Source of the DNA: Hellea sp.
Lineage (GTDB): Bacteria > Pseudomonadota > Alphaproteobacteria > Caulobacterales > Maricaulaceae
Direction: 5' to 3'
NCBI GenBank assembly: GCA_020629545.1
Contig: JAHDDC010000009.1
Location: forward strand, 16,454 to 80,453
Length of the DNA stretch: 64,000 nucleotides
Position numbers and translations under genes: made by a program
Shown: positions 26,061 to 36,373 of the stretch, piece after piece
Layout of the letters: each line of letters starts with the position of its first letter
Position numbering within the stretch: position 1 is the first letter of the stretch
The notes under the pieces: generated by a model
The model's database searches: none
What the model saw: the letters and a program-made list of their open reading frames with translations, nothing else
What the model was told of the DNA's origin: nothing

Positions 26061-28637
26061 CTATCCTGAGCTTAGCACGATCTTTTTGTCTTTGACGTCG
26101 ACGTGAACCGTTTGGCCATCGGCCAATTTGCCGGCTAATACCATCCGGGCCAGTTCATCCTGAACCTGTTTCTGGATGACCCGTTTTAAAGGTCGTGCCC
26201 CATAAGACGGATCATAGCCCATCTCGCCGAGCCGCGCCTTGGCGCCGCTTGAGAGCTTGATCTTGATCTGCCGATCTTTGAGCCAGCTCTGAAGGCGCGC
26301 GATCTGGATATCGACAATAGCGCCCATATGCTCGGGCTTGAGCCGTTCAAACAGCAGGATTTCATCCAATCGGTTGAGGAATTCGGGCCTGAAATGCGCG
26401 TTGACTTCCGCCATTACGCCAATCCGGGCGGCGTTGACATTATCCCCTTCGGCGAGATTAAGCAGATGTTGAGCCCCGATATTTGACGTCATAATGATCA
26501 GGGTGTTGCGAAAATCAACCGTTCGTCCCTGCCCGTCCGTCAATCGGCCATCATCCAAAACCTGGAGCAAAACATTGAACACGTCCGGGTGGGCTTTCTC
26601 AATTTCATCAAACAAAACGACTTGATAGGGCCTGCGGCGCACAGCTTCGGTCAAAGCCCCGCCCTCGTCATAACCAACATAGCCGGGAGGCGCGCCGATC
26701 ATGCGGGATACAGAATGCTTTTCCATATACTCGCTCATATCCATGCGGGTAATGGCGGTGTCATCGTCAAACAGAAACCCGGCGAGCGCTTTGGTCAGCT
26801 CTGTTTTACCAACACCCGTCGGACCTAGAAACATAAATGACCCGATAGGACGGGCCGGATCTTTCAGCCCGGCTCGCGCGCGGCGGATAGCATCCGAGAC
26901 GGCCCTAACCGCATCTTCTTGGCCAATCACGCGTTTTCCGATGACGTCTTCCATAGAAAGAAGTTTTTCCCGCTCACCCTCAAGCATTTTTTCAACAGGT
27001 ATTCCCGTCCATCGCGATACGACGGCTGCGATGGCTTCGGATGTCACCGTCTCTGCGGCCAAGGCGCTGTCGGATGTTTCGCTCGCTTCCAGCGCGGCGA
27101 CTTTCTCCTCAAGCTCCGGTATGTCTTCATGTTGCAATCGCCCGGCTTTTTCATAATCGCCGCGCCGCACAGCATCAGCCAGGGCGAAGCGAGCCTGTTC
27201 GAGCTGTTCCTTCAGCTCGGCGGCCCCGGCAAGCTTGGATTTTTCGGCTTGCCAAATGGCGGTTAGTTCTGCGCTCTGGGCCTCAAGGTCATTAATTTCG
27301 GCCTGGCGTTTCTGGAGGCGGTCCTTGGAGGCTTTGTCGCTTTCTTTCTTGAGCGCCTCGACTTCGATCTTGAGCTGAACCACGCGCCGGTCGATTTCGT
27401 CGAGTGCTTCGGGCTTACTATCGACCTGCATGCGAAGACGCGAAGCGGCCTCGTCCATTAAATCGATCGCCTTATCCGGCAAGAACCGGTCCGTAATATA
27501 GCGATGCGAAAGCTGGGAGGCCGAGACGATTGCGCTATCGGAAATCCGAATGCCATGATGGACCTCATATTTTTCCTTAAGACCGCGCAAAATGGAAACT
27601 GTATCCTCAACACTGGGTTCGTTGACAAAAACGGTCAGGAAACGCCGGGCAAGAGCCGCATCTTTTTCCAAATGTTTCCGATATTCATCCAGCGTCGTCG
27701 CGCCGACACAATGCAGCTCGCCGCGCGCCAGTGCCGGCTTAAGTAAATTAGCGGCATCCATAGCCCCGTCGCCTTTACCTGCACCGACCAATGTATGAAT
27801 TTCGTCAATGAACAAGATGATCTGGCCGTCTGCCTTTTCTATTTCCTTGAGCACGGCCTTGAGCCGTTCTTCAAATTCTCCGCGATATTTTGCGCCCGCG
27901 ATCAGGGAGCCCATGTCCAGAGCCAATAGTCGTTTATCCCTGATACTCTCCGGGACATCACCAGAGACAATCCGGTTCGCCAGTCCTTCGGCGATCGCTG
28001 TTTTGCCGACGCCGGGCTCGCCGATCAGAAGCGGATTATTTTTAGACCGCCGGGATAGCACTTGTATCGTCCGGCGGATTTCTTCGTCGCGGCCAATCAC
28101 CGGGTCCAGCTTGCCGTTTCGGGCCGCTTCCGTAAGGTCCCGGGCATATTTGGATAGCGCCTCATATTGATCTTCTGCGGCGTCGGATGTCACAGGATCA
28201 TCCTTGCGGACGGATTTAATGGCTTCGGAGAGATTATCCTTATGGACCTGTCCGGCAGTCAATGCGGTTTGAAGGTCCTTATCCGCGCCCAGCACACAGG
28301 CGAGCAAAAGCCGCTCTAGGGTCACAAAGGCATCTCCGGCTGATTTGGCCGATTTTTCAGCATTAGCAAAAATTTTGGTGAGCGGCTTTGATAATGACAG
28401 GCCAGAGCCGCCCTCAACCCGAGGGAGTTTATCAAGACCCGCGTCAATAGCGGCCTTAAGCGCCGGAATTTGAGCGCCCGACATTTGTAATAGTTTTTCC
28501 GGCAGCCCGCCATCTTCTGCCAGTAGCGCATATGTGAGGTGAAGCGGGACCATTTGTTGATGGTCCCGGGTTATGGCTTCGGTTTGCGCGCTCTGGATCA
28601 CAGCCCGGCCGCGCTGGGTGTAAGCTTGGATATCCAT
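26061..28637 (-). CDS. clpB: ATP-dependent chaperone ClpB
   Basis: 858 aa, full length. ClpB threads aggregated proteins through a hexameric ring and works with DnaK. Domains in order: N-terminal Clp_N repeats (1-145), first AAA+ module with GEPGVGKTA, the coiled-coil M domain (about 400-530) that separates ClpB from ClpA and ClpC, and the second AAA+ module with [10 protein letters not shown] and its Walker [12 protein letters not shown]. No ClpP-binding tripeptide loop is apparent. It is monocistronic, with a heat-shock-type promoter just upstream. Confidence 0.97.
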   Translation of the reverse strand: MDIQAYTQRGRAVIQSAQTEAITRDHQQMVPLHLTYALLAEDGGLPEKLLQMSGAQIPALKAAIDAGLDKLPRVEGGSGLSLSKPLTKIFANAEKSAKSAGDAFVTLERLLLACVLGADKDLQTALTAGQVHKDNLSEAIKSVRKDDPVTSDAAEDQYEALSKYARDLTEAARNGKLDPVIGRDEEIRRTIQVLSRRSKNNPLLIGEPGVGKTAIAEGLANRIVSGDVPESIRDKRLLALDMGSLIAGAKYRGEFEERLKAVLKEIEKADGQIILFIDEIHTLVGAGKGDGAMDAANLLKPALARGELHCVGATTLDEYRKHLEKDAALARRFLTVFVNEPSVEDTVSILRGLKEKYEVHHGIRISDSAIVSASQLSHRYITDRFLPDKAIDLMDEAASRLRMQVDSKPEALDEIDRRVVQLKIEVEALKKESDKASKDRLQKRQAEINDLEAQSAELTAIWQAEKSKLAGAAELKEQLEQARFALADAVRRGDYEKAGRLQHEDIPELEEKVAALEASETSDSALAAETVTSEAIAAVVSRWTGIPVEKMLEGEREKLLSMEDVIGKRVIGQEDAVRAVSDAIRRARAGLKDPARPIGSFMFLGPTGVGKTELTKALAGFLFDDDTAITRMDMSEYMEKHSVSRMIGAPPGYVGYDEGGALTEAVRRRPYQVVLFDEIEKAHPDVFNVLLQVLDDGRLTDGQGRTVDFRNTLIIMTSNIGAQHLLNLAEGDNVNAARIGVMAEVNAHFRPEFLNRLDEILLFERLKPEHMGAIVDIQIARLQSWLKDRQIKIKLSSGAKARLGEMGYDPSYGARPLKRVIQKQVQDELARMVLAGKLADGQTVHVDVKDKKIVLSSG

Positions 28638-28672
28638 TTATGTGCCTCTTATAAGAGATTTTAAGTTCCTAT

Positions 28673-28703
28673 CAGAGGTAGGAATAAATTCTCTCTATTC
28701 AAG
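28673..28703 (-). promoter_or_regulatory. RpoH-type heat-shock promoter of clpB
   Basis: CTTG (28703-28700), 17-bp spacer, CCTACCTCTG (28682-28673). This matches the alphaproteobacterial sigma-32 consensus CTTG-N17/18-CYTATNTNNG at all positions but one. The clpB start lies 36 bp downstream. Confidence 0.65.
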
Positions 28704-28723
28704 AGGATTGATCGCGGACAAAT

Positions 28724-28999
28724 TTATCCCAATAAAGAGAGCTGCGAAGGTTCTTTCGATGTGATGGCTGGTGACAGATTATCGCTTTGGGGGGATTTTC
28801 TACGGGCTTCCATCGCAGCGATCAAATGGACCTCGGCCCGCTCGACCATTTTAACCTGAGGCGCGCGCCAAGCATAGATCCGGGCCAGCTCACTGCCGCG
28901 CGGACAATACCAGCGCTTAACACTCGCATCCCAGCGGCCGCCCAGGCTTTTGACTAAATCTTTGTCTTTATAAGCGACGTTTAAATATTGTTTTGCCAT
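28724..28999 (-). CDS. DUF5710 domain protein
   Basis: 91 aa. The N-terminal 45 residues follow the DUF5710 pattern of LNVAYKDKDLVKSLGGRWDASVKRWYCP, found alone or attached to primase- and DNA-repair-like proteins and thought to bind nucleic acid. The C-terminal half is polar and low in structure. It is separated from clpB by the clpB promoter region and probably transcribed on its own. Confidence 0.75.
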   Translation of the reverse strand: MAKQYLNVAYKDKDLVKSLGGRWDASVKRWYCPRGSELARIYAWRAPQVKMVERAEVHLIAAMEARRKSPQSDNLSPAITSKEPSQLSLLG

Positions 29000-29127
29000 G
29001 CTCTAACTCCAATCAGAAAAAGAACATAACAAGAACATTTAAATAAATCAAGCCAATTCCGCACGGATTGTTCTGGCGTCCAATCTCGCTTTTGAATAGT
29101 GTTCATCAGATCAGTTTGGAGGATCTT

Positions 29128-29733
29128 ATGTTTAGACGCTTGTTAATCGGATTGGCGTGTACAGCCGCATTGACGATGTCCGCGTGCGGAAGTTCAGCCG
29201 AGGCCGAACGGCAAGGTGACTGGATATTATCGGGCGACCAGTCTGGCATGACCTATATCACGATCAAATTGGCTGAACTGGCCGAAATAAATACGTTTCG
29301 AAATATTAGCGGACGCGTGTCCACGGACGGACAAGCCCGCATCGAAATTGATCTCGATAGTGTGGATACCAATAATGGAACCCGCGATCCCCGCATGAAA
29401 GAATATTTGTTCGAAACCCACCGCTATCCCTTAGCCGTTGCGACGACAACATTGGATATGGCCAAATTTCAAACGCTCTCCATTGGCGAAAGCCAAACGG
29501 AACTTCTCGATCTCACCATAGATATTCACGGCCAAAGCCAAAATTTTGATTATTACGTCCTGGTCACCCGTCTGGGCGCCAATAAGGTTTCCGTCACCAA
29601 TAAAGCCCCGCTTTTGCTGGATGCTCGTGATTTTGAAATGGAAACAGGTCTGGCAAAATTACAGGAACTGGCAGGCCTGGACAGCATCACACCCGTGGTT
29701 CCGATCACCATGTCATTTGTTTTTGAACGGTAA
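29128..29733 (+). CDS. YceI family lipoprotein
   Basis: 201 aa. The lipoprotein signal ends in TMSACG. The mature protein has the YceI lipocalin-like pattern: GDWILSGDQSGMTYIT at the start, ARIEIDLDSVDTNNGTRDPRMKEYLFET in the centre and KAPLLLDARDFEM later. YceI proteins bind isoprenoid lipids such as polyprenols or quinones in the periplasm. The ATG at 29128 has GGAGG 5 bp upstream; an earlier in-frame start (29068) lacks one. It is convergent with the his operon. Confidence 0.85.
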   Translation: MFRRLLIGLACTAALTMSACGSSAEAERQGDWILSGDQSGMTYITIKLAELAEINTFRNISGRVSTDGQARIEIDLDSVDTNNGTRDPRMKEYLFETHRYPLAVATTTLDMAKFQTLSIGESQTELLDLTIDIHGQSQNFDYYVLVTRLGANKVSVTNKAPLLLDARDFEMETGLAKLQELAGLDSITPVVPITMSFVFER

Positions 29734-29839
29734 ATGAAATCAAGTGATCTGAACTGCGTTTAGAAGCGCGCCCAAGAGTTTGCACGGAAACCGCGGACGA
29801 TTCGCTTCCCAATCACGTTCGTTAATGCTAGAACTCAGT

Positions 29840-30439
29840 TCAATTGTGCCGGGCCTTTAGAACGTCAATCACGTCCGAAAGCCTCACATCCCGCGCCGCT
29901 AGAATAACAATCAAGTGATATATCAAATCTGCCGCTTCACCTTTAAGCGCGCGTTCGTCTTCGGCTACAGCGGCAAGTGCCGTTTCTACGCCTTCTTCTC
30001 CAACCTTTTGCGCAGCTTTATGAAGAGGCCCAGACAGTAATTTAGCCGTATAAGATGTCGATGGATCGGCTCCTTTTCGCTCATTAATCAAGTCCTCCAA
30101 ATAGGATAAGAATGACAGAGTTGAATTGGCATCATCACCGAAACAAGATCGTGTCCCTGTATGACAGGTTGGGCCTTTGGGTCTGGCCGTTACCAAGAGG
30201 GCATCATGATCGCAGTCGACTCTTATATCGACAAACTCAAGATAGTTCCCGGAGGTCTCCCCTTTGGTCCAGAGCCGGTTTTTAGAGCGCGAAAAGAATG
30301 TCACCTTTCCGAGCTCATGTGTTTTTTCCACAGCAGCTTTGTTCATATAGCCCAGCATTAAGACAGTGCCGGTTTGCGCATCTTGAATGATCGCCGGAAC
30401 AAGGCCTTTGCCTTTTTCAAAGTCTATTGTTTCAATCAT
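29840..30439 (-). CDS. hisIE: Bifunctional phosphoribosyl-AMP cyclohydrolase / phosphoribosyl-ATP pyrophosphatase HisIE
   Basis: 199 aa. This protein performs steps 2 and 3 of histidine synthesis. The N-terminal HisI domain shows VDCDHDALL and the zinc cysteines in [12 protein letters not shown]; the C-terminal HisE domain (from about residue 105) has [11 protein letters not shown] and [16 protein letters not shown]. Alphaproteobacteria usually keep hisI and hisE as separate genes, so the fused form is unusual for this group. Last gene of the operon; its start overlaps the hisF stop (ATGA). Confidence 0.95.
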   Translation of the reverse strand: MIETIDFEKGKGLVPAIIQDAQTGTVLMLGYMNKAAVEKTHELGKVTFFSRSKNRLWTKGETSGNYLEFVDIRVDCDHDALLVTARPKGPTCHTGTRSCFGDDANSTLSFLSYLEDLINERKGADPSTSYTAKLLSGPLHKAAQKVGEEGVETALAAVAEDERALKGEAADLIYHLIVILAARDVRLSDVIDVLKARHN

Positions 30440-31210
30440 AGTCTAATCTCAATGCCCGCATCTTTTAGGGCGCGTTTCAGATCAGGAATAGCGATCACAG
30501 ATTTATGAAATACGCTGGCCGCAAGTGCGCCGTCCACATTTGCCTGTTCAAAAACATCTTTGAAATGAGACACGGCGCCCGCGCCTCCAGATGCTATCAA
30601 AGGCACAGGACACTGAGCTCGAACTGCGGAGAGCTGTTCAATATCATATCCTTTGCGGACGCCATCCTGGTTCATACAATTTAGCACAATCTCGCCAGCG
30701 CCGCGATCAACGACTTCCCTGGCCCAGTCCAACATGACCCTGCCGGTTTCGCGCATTTTGTCGGGATCACCTGTATGGGATTTCACGCGATAGACGGGAC
30801 CGTCTTCTGTCATCTCTTCAAAACTATCAATCCCGATCACGATACATTGCGTACCGAAAGCCGCGACAAGATCATTGATTAATTCTGGACGCGCAAGCGC
30901 TGGAGAGTTGATAGAAATTTTGTCAGCGCCGGCCGATAGGCGCGCGCCCGCGACCTCAACACTGTCAATTCCGCCAGCCACACAAAACGGAATGTCAATC
31001 TCGCTGGAAATCAAAGAAATCCATTCCGGGCTCACGGATCGATCATCAACACTGGCCGTAATGTCATAAAATACCAGCTCATCGGCGCCCTCATCGCGGT
31101 AACGCATGGCCAGCTCCAAAATATCGCCGACATCTTCGTGATTTCGAAACTGGACACCCTTGACCACCCTTCCATCACGGACATCTCGGGATTATTCTCC
31201 GCGCTAGCAC
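30436..31210 (-). pseudogene. hisF: hisF, imidazole glycerol phosphate synthase cyclase subunit, frameshifted near its start
   Basis: HisF forms IGP and AICAR from PRFAR using ammonia from HisH. The body of the protein is intact ([48 protein letters not shown]). The family N-terminus MLAKRIIPCLDVRDGR is split between two frames. GTG at 31210 reads VLARRIIP, then the frame closes at TGA; the other frame resumes with [10 protein letters not shown]. Between Pro and Asp only 1 nt remains where 6 are needed, that is, 5 nt missing at 31186/31187. The remaining open frame (GTG at 31167) lacks the first beta-strand and catalytic Asp11. Confidence 0.85.
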
Positions 31211-31940
31211 GCGACGCGATTGCCTCATCGACTGAGAATTTATTTTCGTAAAGCGCTTTGCCGATGATAATGCCATGGGGCTGCAACGCCTTGAGGTCTT
31301 TAACATCATCCAGCGTCCCAACCCCGCCGGACGTAATCAGATCAAGTGACGGATAATTATTGGCAATGGCCCTATAGAGGTCAACATTAGAGCCTTGTAA
31401 AACGCCGTCCTTCTCAATGTCTGTGACCAAGATCGTTTTCAGTCCCGCCGGTTCATATTCATTCAATAATTGCCACAAAGATTTTTCACCGGTTTCTTTC
31501 CAGCCATGCGAAGTCGGAAATGGCACGCCCTCAGCATTCAGTTTCACATCTAGCGCTAGGACTATTCTCTCTGGCCCGAGATCCTCCATCCAGCGCCGAA
31601 TGAGAATGGGTTCTTTTAGCGCCAGTGATCCGATGACCACTCTCTCTATGCCCCCTGCGAGTAATCGTTCGACTTGTGCCCGTTCACGAATGCCGCCGCC
31701 GGTTTGGACCTTAAGGCCGCTCTGCTGTGCAATATCAATAATGAGCTGAGATTGTTGCGCATCAGCATCTTTAGCGCCGTCAAGGTCAACGACATGCAAC
31801 CATTTGGCGCCAGCAGCCTTAAAGCCCTGCGCGACTTCCACAGGATCCGCATCATAATCGGTACGCTGATTAAAGTCGCCTTTATACAATCGCACGCAGC
31901 CGCCATCCATAAGGTCAATCGCTGGAAAAATCTGGGTCAT
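31032..31940 (-). CDS. hisA: HisA, ProFAR isomerase, with abnormal C-terminal extension
   Basis: 302 aa as it reads; family length is about 245. HisA carries out the Amadori rearrangement of ProFAR to PRFAR. The start [32 protein letters not shown] and SGGVGTLDD are all present. The normal end is near [15 protein letters not shown]; after that the frame runs about 50 residues antisense in meaning to hisF because the 5-nt gap at 31186/31187 removed the expected stop. Restoring 5 nt would end HisA at about 255 aa, in TGA at 31178 or so. The true domain is probably functional. Start overlaps the hisH stop (ATGA). Confidence 0.88.
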   Translation of the reverse strand: MTQIFPAIDLMDGGCVRLYKGDFNQRTDYDADPVEVAQGFKAAGAKWLHVVDLDGAKDADAQQSQLIIDIAQQSGLKVQTGGGIRERAQVERLLAGGIERVVIGSLALKEPILIRRWMEDLGPERIVLALDVKLNAEGVPFPTSHGWKETGEKSLWQLLNEYEPAGLKTILVTDIEKDGVLQGSNVDLYRAIANNYPSLDLITSGGVGTLDDVKDLKALQPHGIIIGKALYENKFSVDEAIASRASAENNPEMSVMEGWSRVSSFEITKMSAIFWSWPCVTAMRAPMSWYFMTLRPVLMIDP

Positions 31941-32536
31941 GCGCTAAGCTCCACAAAGTTTTTCAATATCTGCGCCCCGACCTTACTGCTGCGCTCTGGA
32001 TGAAATTGGCATCCCATGACATTGTCTTTCCGCGCAACAGCGGTGAAAGGATTACCATAATGGCACGCGGCGATTGAATATTCCGATAGAGGCGCGCCAT
32101 AGGAATGAACGAAATAGGCATAGTCGCCGGGCTCAATATCATTCATCAATGCAAAGTCTGAGACCGGGTATAATTGATTCCAACCCATATGAGGAGATGG
32201 CAAGTCCCGCGTATCCAACGCGCCGACATGACCCGGAATGAGCCCCAATCCATCGATCATTTCTCCGCCTTCTTCCAGACTATCATATAAAAGCTGCATC
32301 CCTAGACAGATCCCCATGAGCGGCTGTCTGGCTGTTTTGATGATATCAATCAGATTTTTTTCCCTGATATTATTCATGGCATAAGGTGCCGCACCTACGC
32401 CGGGTAGAACCAATTTATCCGCGCGGCGAATAATACCAAAATCATCTGAAATTTCGGGTTTGACACCTAGCCTTTCAAAGGCAAATTTCACACTGGAAAG
32501 ATTAGCGCAGCCCGTATCGATAATGACAAGCCGCAC
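31937..32536 (-). CDS. hisH: Imidazole glycerol phosphate synthase glutaminase subunit HisH
   Basis: 199 aa, class I glutamine amidotransferase supplying ammonia to HisF. The nucleophile elbow is MGICLGMQLL (Cys near residue 80) and the His/Glu pair is CQFHPERS. The start is GTG, overlapping the hisCB stop TAG by one base. With hisF disrupted downstream, its partner may be missing. Confidence 0.95.
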   Translation of the reverse strand: MRLVIIDTGCANLSSVKFAFERLGVKPEISDDFGIIRRADKLVLPGVGAAPYAMNNIREKNLIDIIKTARQPLMGICLGMQLLYDSLEEGGEMIDGLGLIPGHVGALDTRDLPSPHMGWNQLYPVSDFALMNDIEPGDYAYFVHSYGAPLSEYSIAACHYGNPFTAVARKDNVMGCQFHPERSSKVGAQILKNFVELSA

Positions 32537-34191
32537 TAAATAACACCTTTAGTCGATGGGATGTCTGTTGTTGGTCCGCGAGAAATTGCTGGACGCAATG
32601 CTCTCCCGACACCTTTGAAGCAAGCCTCAATCATATGGTGGGTATTATCGCCTTTCACATCAATTTGGATTGAGGCCCCCAGGCTTTGGGACAGGCTCTG
32701 GAAGAAATGCGGACACATTTCGGCTGCAAATGCACCGACATTTTCTGTAGGAAAATTCCCATTAAAAACAAAAGCCGGTCGGCCTGACAAATCTATCGCG
32801 ACCCGGGCCTGCGTTTCATCCATGGGCATGACAAACCCATAACGACCAATTCCGGCTTTGTTGCCAAGGGCCTGTTTAAGCGCTGTGCCAAAAGCCAAAG
32901 CCGTATCTTCGACGCTGTGATGGCTATCGATATGCAGATCACCTGCGCATTTAAGGGTCAGGCCCATGCCGCCATGTTTCGCGATTTGCTCCAGCATGTG
33001 ATCGAAAAAACCAAGTCCTGTTTCAATGGCGACGGTCCCAGGGTCGTCCAGATTAACCCGTACGGATATATCAGTTTCCTTTGTTGTTCGAAACGCTTCG
33101 GCGACACGTTCATTAATTACGGCCTCAGGCGTAATCCCAAGCGCAGATAACAACAGATCATTTTCTTCTGGCATGCCAACGGAAATTCTGAAATGACCCG
33201 GAATTTTTGATCTAAAATCTCTAATCTTGATATTAAACCGCGTAAGCGACGCCAGCAATGCGTCGTCATCTTTTGCTTTAAGTAAAATGAAATTTGCATC
33301 AGACGGATAGACTTTCGCGATCATATTGCAATCAGGCAGGGCTTCCATAAGCCGGGCACGTTCTGACATCCAAATTGCCATTCGGCTATCGTGAACGGCC
33401 ATTGCTGATGGCGCGAGAGCCTTCATGACGGCCTGTTCAACCGGACGTGGGACCGGATAGGGCGGCAAGACTTTGAGCATGAGATTAATGATTTGCGGAT
33501 TGGCCAGTGCAACCCCGGCTCTTACGCCTGCGAGTCCATAAGCTTTCGACAATGTCCGCATTAAAACCAAATTCCGGTTTTTATCGAGTAGATCAGACAA
33601 GTTTCCGCGCGCCGCAAACTCACTATAGGCCTCATCAACCATAATCAGAGTGTTTGGATGTTCAGCACATAAACTCTCGATGAAATCCGAGGGAACTGAA
33701 TTGCCAGTGGGATTATTTGGCGAACACAGCATCGCGATTTTTATTGCATTCGTCTCGAGCGCTTTTTTGACAGCAGCCTGATCGATGTCATAGTTTTTAT
33801 CCAGAGGCACTTTCACAATACCCGCGCCCTGAACCTGCGCAGCAATATCAAAATATCCAAAGCTTGGCGGGCAGATAAGCACATTGTCTTCGCCGGCTTC
33901 ACAAAACGTTCGCAGCAACACATCGATCGCTTCATCGGCGCCTCGACCCAAAAGAATATTTTCAGCGGGGACTCCGTAAAGCCCTGAAAGACGCGCCATT
34001 AGGACGGGTGGTTGTTGCGCCGGATAACGATTATAATCTTCTTCCCTTGGTCCGGCCGGGGGCGGTGCCCACGGACTTTCATTGGCATCCATATGAAGCG
34101 CCTTTGTTGAAGCGCCTCGGGCACTATAAGCCTTAAACCCAGCAATGACCGGACGGGCGAGTTGATTGGCCCACTTAAAATCCTCAACCAT
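32536..34191 (-). CDS. Fused histidinol-phosphate aminotransferase / imidazoleglycerol-phosphate dehydratase (HisC-HisB)
   Basis: 551 aa, two full enzymes in one chain. Residues 1 to about 355 are HisC, a PLP fold-type I aminotransferase, with SPNNPTGN and the PLP-lysine segment TLSKAYGLAGVRAG. Residues about 370-551 are the HisB dehydratase, with GLGFFDHMLEQIAKHG, the metal motifs DSHHSVEDTALAFG and NTHHMIEACFKGVGRAL. The join (LGITPEAVINERVAEAFRTTKETD) keeps frame with no stop. The histidinol-phosphatase domain of enteric HisB is absent. The enzymes catalyse steps 6 and 7. The start overlaps hisD by 8 bp. Confidence 0.93.
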   Translation of the reverse strand: MVEDFKWANQLARPVIAGFKAYSARGASTKALHMDANESPWAPPPAGPREEDYNRYPAQQPPVLMARLSGLYGVPAENILLGRGADEAIDVLLRTFCEAGEDNVLICPPSFGYFDIAAQVQGAGIVKVPLDKNYDIDQAAVKKALETNAIKIAMLCSPNNPTGNSVPSDFIESLCAEHPNTLIMVDEAYSEFAARGNLSDLLDKNRNLVLMRTLSKAYGLAGVRAGVALANPQIINLMLKVLPPYPVPRPVEQAVMKALAPSAMAVHDSRMAIWMSERARLMEALPDCNMIAKVYPSDANFILLKAKDDDALLASLTRFNIKIRDFRSKIPGHFRISVGMPEENDLLLSALGITPEAVINERVAEAFRTTKETDISVRVNLDDPGTVAIETGLGFFDHMLEQIAKHGGMGLTLKCAGDLHIDSHHSVEDTALAFGTALKQALGNKAGIGRYGFVMPMDETQARVAIDLSGRPAFVFNGNFPTENVGAFAAEMCPHFFQSLSQSLGASIQIDVKGDNTHHMIEACFKGVGRALRPAISRGPTTDIPSTKGVI

Positions 34192-35485
34192 TTAAAGCCT
34201 CCAATCTGAAGCTGATCGCTCGTTTATGAGCTTCTAGGTCTTCCATTTCTGCCAAAGTTTCAACAATTGGGCCGAGACGCCGCAATCCATCCTCTGTCAG
34301 GTTTTGAAAGGAGATAAATTTAAAGAAACTCTCAAGGGTTACGCCGCTATAATTACGCGCAGCGCCATTGGTTGGCAGGGTATGATTGGTTCCGCTCGCA
34401 TAATCTCCGATGCTCTCGGGCGTCCAAGGCCCCACAAATACAGAGCCGGCATTTACCACTTTCGACGCGATTTCATCCGCGTTGACGGTCTGTAATATTA
34501 AATGCTCGGGCGCATAATCATTGATAATCTCGAGAACACTACCAGGGTCGTTGGCGATAATCATCCGGCTTGCCGCCATGGCCTCACGCGCTATCTCAGC
34601 ACGAGGTAAACTTGCCAACTGCCGATCCACTTCTTTTGAAATGTAATTGGCTGTTTCCGCATCGCTTGCGACGCAAATGACTTGCGCCAAAGTGTCATGC
34701 TCAGCCTGAGACAGAAGATCTGAGGCAACAAAAACCGGATTTGCGTGCTCATCTGCGACGACCATGGCTTCGGACGGTCCAGCCGGAAGATCTATCGCAG
34801 GCCCGCCCGCAATCTGAGACGCTTTAACCTTGGCCATTGCCACATATGAATTGCCTGGGCCGAAAATTTTATCACATTTTGGAACGGTCTCTGTGCCATA
34901 GGTCATGGCGGCAATCGCTTGTGCGCCCCCGCAGGCATATACATCTGTTGCCTCGCAAAGATAGGCTGCGGCAAGTATGGCTGGATTGATTTGGCCGTCT
35001 CGGCCCGGAGGCGTTACGATCACGCGGCGCACGCAACCCGCGACTTTTGCCGGAACCGCCAACATTAACGTTGTTGATACCAAAGGCGCGGTCCCGCCCG
35101 GAACATATAGTCCTACCGTCTGCAGCGGCCTAGGTTCTCGGCGGCAAACAACGCCTGGCATCGTCTCGACTGAGATAGATTTGGGCGTTTGCGCGATGTG
35201 GAATTTTTCAATATTGACCTTGGCCGTTTTCAGCGCGTTCTGAGCCGCTAAAGGCAGTGCGTTCCAGGCTGATTTACATTCGGATAATGGGACGGAAAGA
35301 AGCTCCGTATCAGGAGCGTCGAATTTTCGCGTATAGTCAAGTAAAGCCTTGTCGCCGCGCGACTCCACAGCGGACATTATCTCGGCAACAGTTTTTTCGA
35401 CCGAAGCATCAGTCAAACCTGCCGGACGCGCCAAAGCGGCGAGACGTTCACTGGATGATAGCTTATCCCAGTTCAAAATTTGCAT
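34184..35485 (-). CDS. hisD: Histidinol dehydrogenase HisD
   Basis: 433 aa. HisD oxidises histidinol to histidine in two NAD-dependent steps with a bound zinc. Signatures: VPGGTAPLVSTTLMLAVPAKVAG, GPGNSYVAMAK, DLPAGPSE, LLSQAEHD and the C-terminal ENHTLPT-like TNHTLPTNGAARNYSG. Its start overlaps the hisG stop by one base and its end overlaps hisCB by 8 bp. Confidence 0.97.
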   Translation of the reverse strand: MQILNWDKLSSSERLAALARPAGLTDASVEKTVAEIMSAVESRGDKALLDYTRKFDAPDTELLSVPLSECKSAWNALPLAAQNALKTAKVNIEKFHIAQTPKSISVETMPGVVCRREPRPLQTVGLYVPGGTAPLVSTTLMLAVPAKVAGCVRRVIVTPPGRDGQINPAILAAAYLCEATDVYACGGAQAIAAMTYGTETVPKCDKIFGPGNSYVAMAKVKASQIAGGPAIDLPAGPSEAMVVADEHANPVFVASDLLSQAEHDTLAQVICVASDAETANYISKEVDRQLASLPRAEIAREAMAASRMIIANDPGSVLEIINDYAPEHLILQTVNADEIASKVVNAGSVFVGPWTPESIGDYASGTNHTLPTNGAARNYSGVTLESFFKFISFQNLTEDGLRRLGPIVETLAEMEDLEAHKRAISFRLEALNG

Positions 35486-36372
35486 CAGGCCATCATCTTT
35501 TCAATTGGCAAGACCAGCACGGCGCGCGCACCGAGGGCTTTTAGCTCTTCTAATGTTTCCCAAAATATATTTTCTGTACATACGGCCTGTAGAGCCACCA
35601 AATCCTCTGTCCCGGCCAGCGGCATAATCGTCGGAGCATCAGCCCCCGGCAGGAGCTCGGTGATGGCGGCCACCTGAGACTTGGGCGCATTCATCATGAT
35701 ATACTTCGTTTCAGCCGACTTTATGACACCATCAATCCGGCTCGTCAGCTTGTCATATATTTCCTGCTTTTCAGGGCTCAGGGTTCGAGCTGATTTAATG
35801 AGTACAGCCTCAGATTTCAAAATAGTTTCAAATGCCGTCAGCCCATTTGCCTCAAGCGTTGCGCCCGATGATACGAGATCACAAATACTTTCCGCAATAT
35901 TGATTGACGGAGCAAGTTCGACGGCACCTTTCATTTCAACTGATTTGGCGTTGATATTGTTGTGTTGAAGAAAACGCCCGAGAACCCCAGGGTAGGTCGT
36001 TGCTATCCGCGTCCCTTCGAGATCAGCAACGGATTGAATTGAGCCACTTTCAGGCGCGGCGAGACAAAGCTTACACCGCGAAAACCCAAGACGCATTTTG
36101 ATATCAGCATCAAGTCCATCTTTTGCTGTAAGTTGCTCTTCAACCAAGACGTTTTCACCAACAATCCCAATATCAGCCGCGTTATTCGCGACAAATGATG
36201 GAATATCGTCATCCCTAACGAGCAAGAGGTCAACAGGCATATTTTTCACCCTTGCCAATAATCCTCCGCCTCGAATAGCAAATCTTAGTCCGCATTTTTT
36301 GAGTAGCGCATAGCTGTCATCTGCGAGCCGCCCCTTTTTCTGCAAGGCGATCCGCAAGCGTTGTTCAGTCAT
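35485..36372 (-). CDS. hisG: ATP phosphoribosyltransferase HisG, long form
   Basis: 295 aa. HisG commits PRPP and ATP to histidine synthesis and is feedback-inhibited by histidine. It is the long form with the regulatory C-terminal ACT-like domain (SKYIMMNAP-like KYIMMNAPKSQV, and VLPIEKMM at the end) and closely follows the enterobacterial pattern (LRIALQKKGRL, VRDDDIPSFV, GATLEANGL). Many alphaproteobacteria instead have short HisG plus HisZ. The ATG at 36372 is 1 bp after the regulator's stop; the longer frame to 36600 overlaps that gene. Confidence 0.95.
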   Translation of the reverse strand: MTEQRLRIALQKKGRLADDSYALLKKCGLRFAIRGGGLLARVKNMPVDLLLVRDDDIPSFVANNAADIGIVGENVLVEEQLTAKDGLDADIKMRLGFSRCKLCLAAPESGSIQSVADLEGTRIATTYPGVLGRFLQHNNINAKSVEMKGAVELAPSINIAESICDLVSSGATLEANGLTAFETILKSEAVLIKSARTLSPEKQEIYDKLTSRIDGVIKSAETKYIMMNAPKSQVAAITELLPGADAPTIMPLAGTEDLVALQAVCTENIFWETLEELKALGARAVLVLPIEKMMA

Positions 36373-36373
36373 T

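Noticed and set aside
30436..31167. Treating the GTG at 31167 as a normal HisF start
   Set aside because: It omits the first beta-strand and catalytic Asp11 that every functional HisF has, and the missing residues are readable just upstream in another frame.
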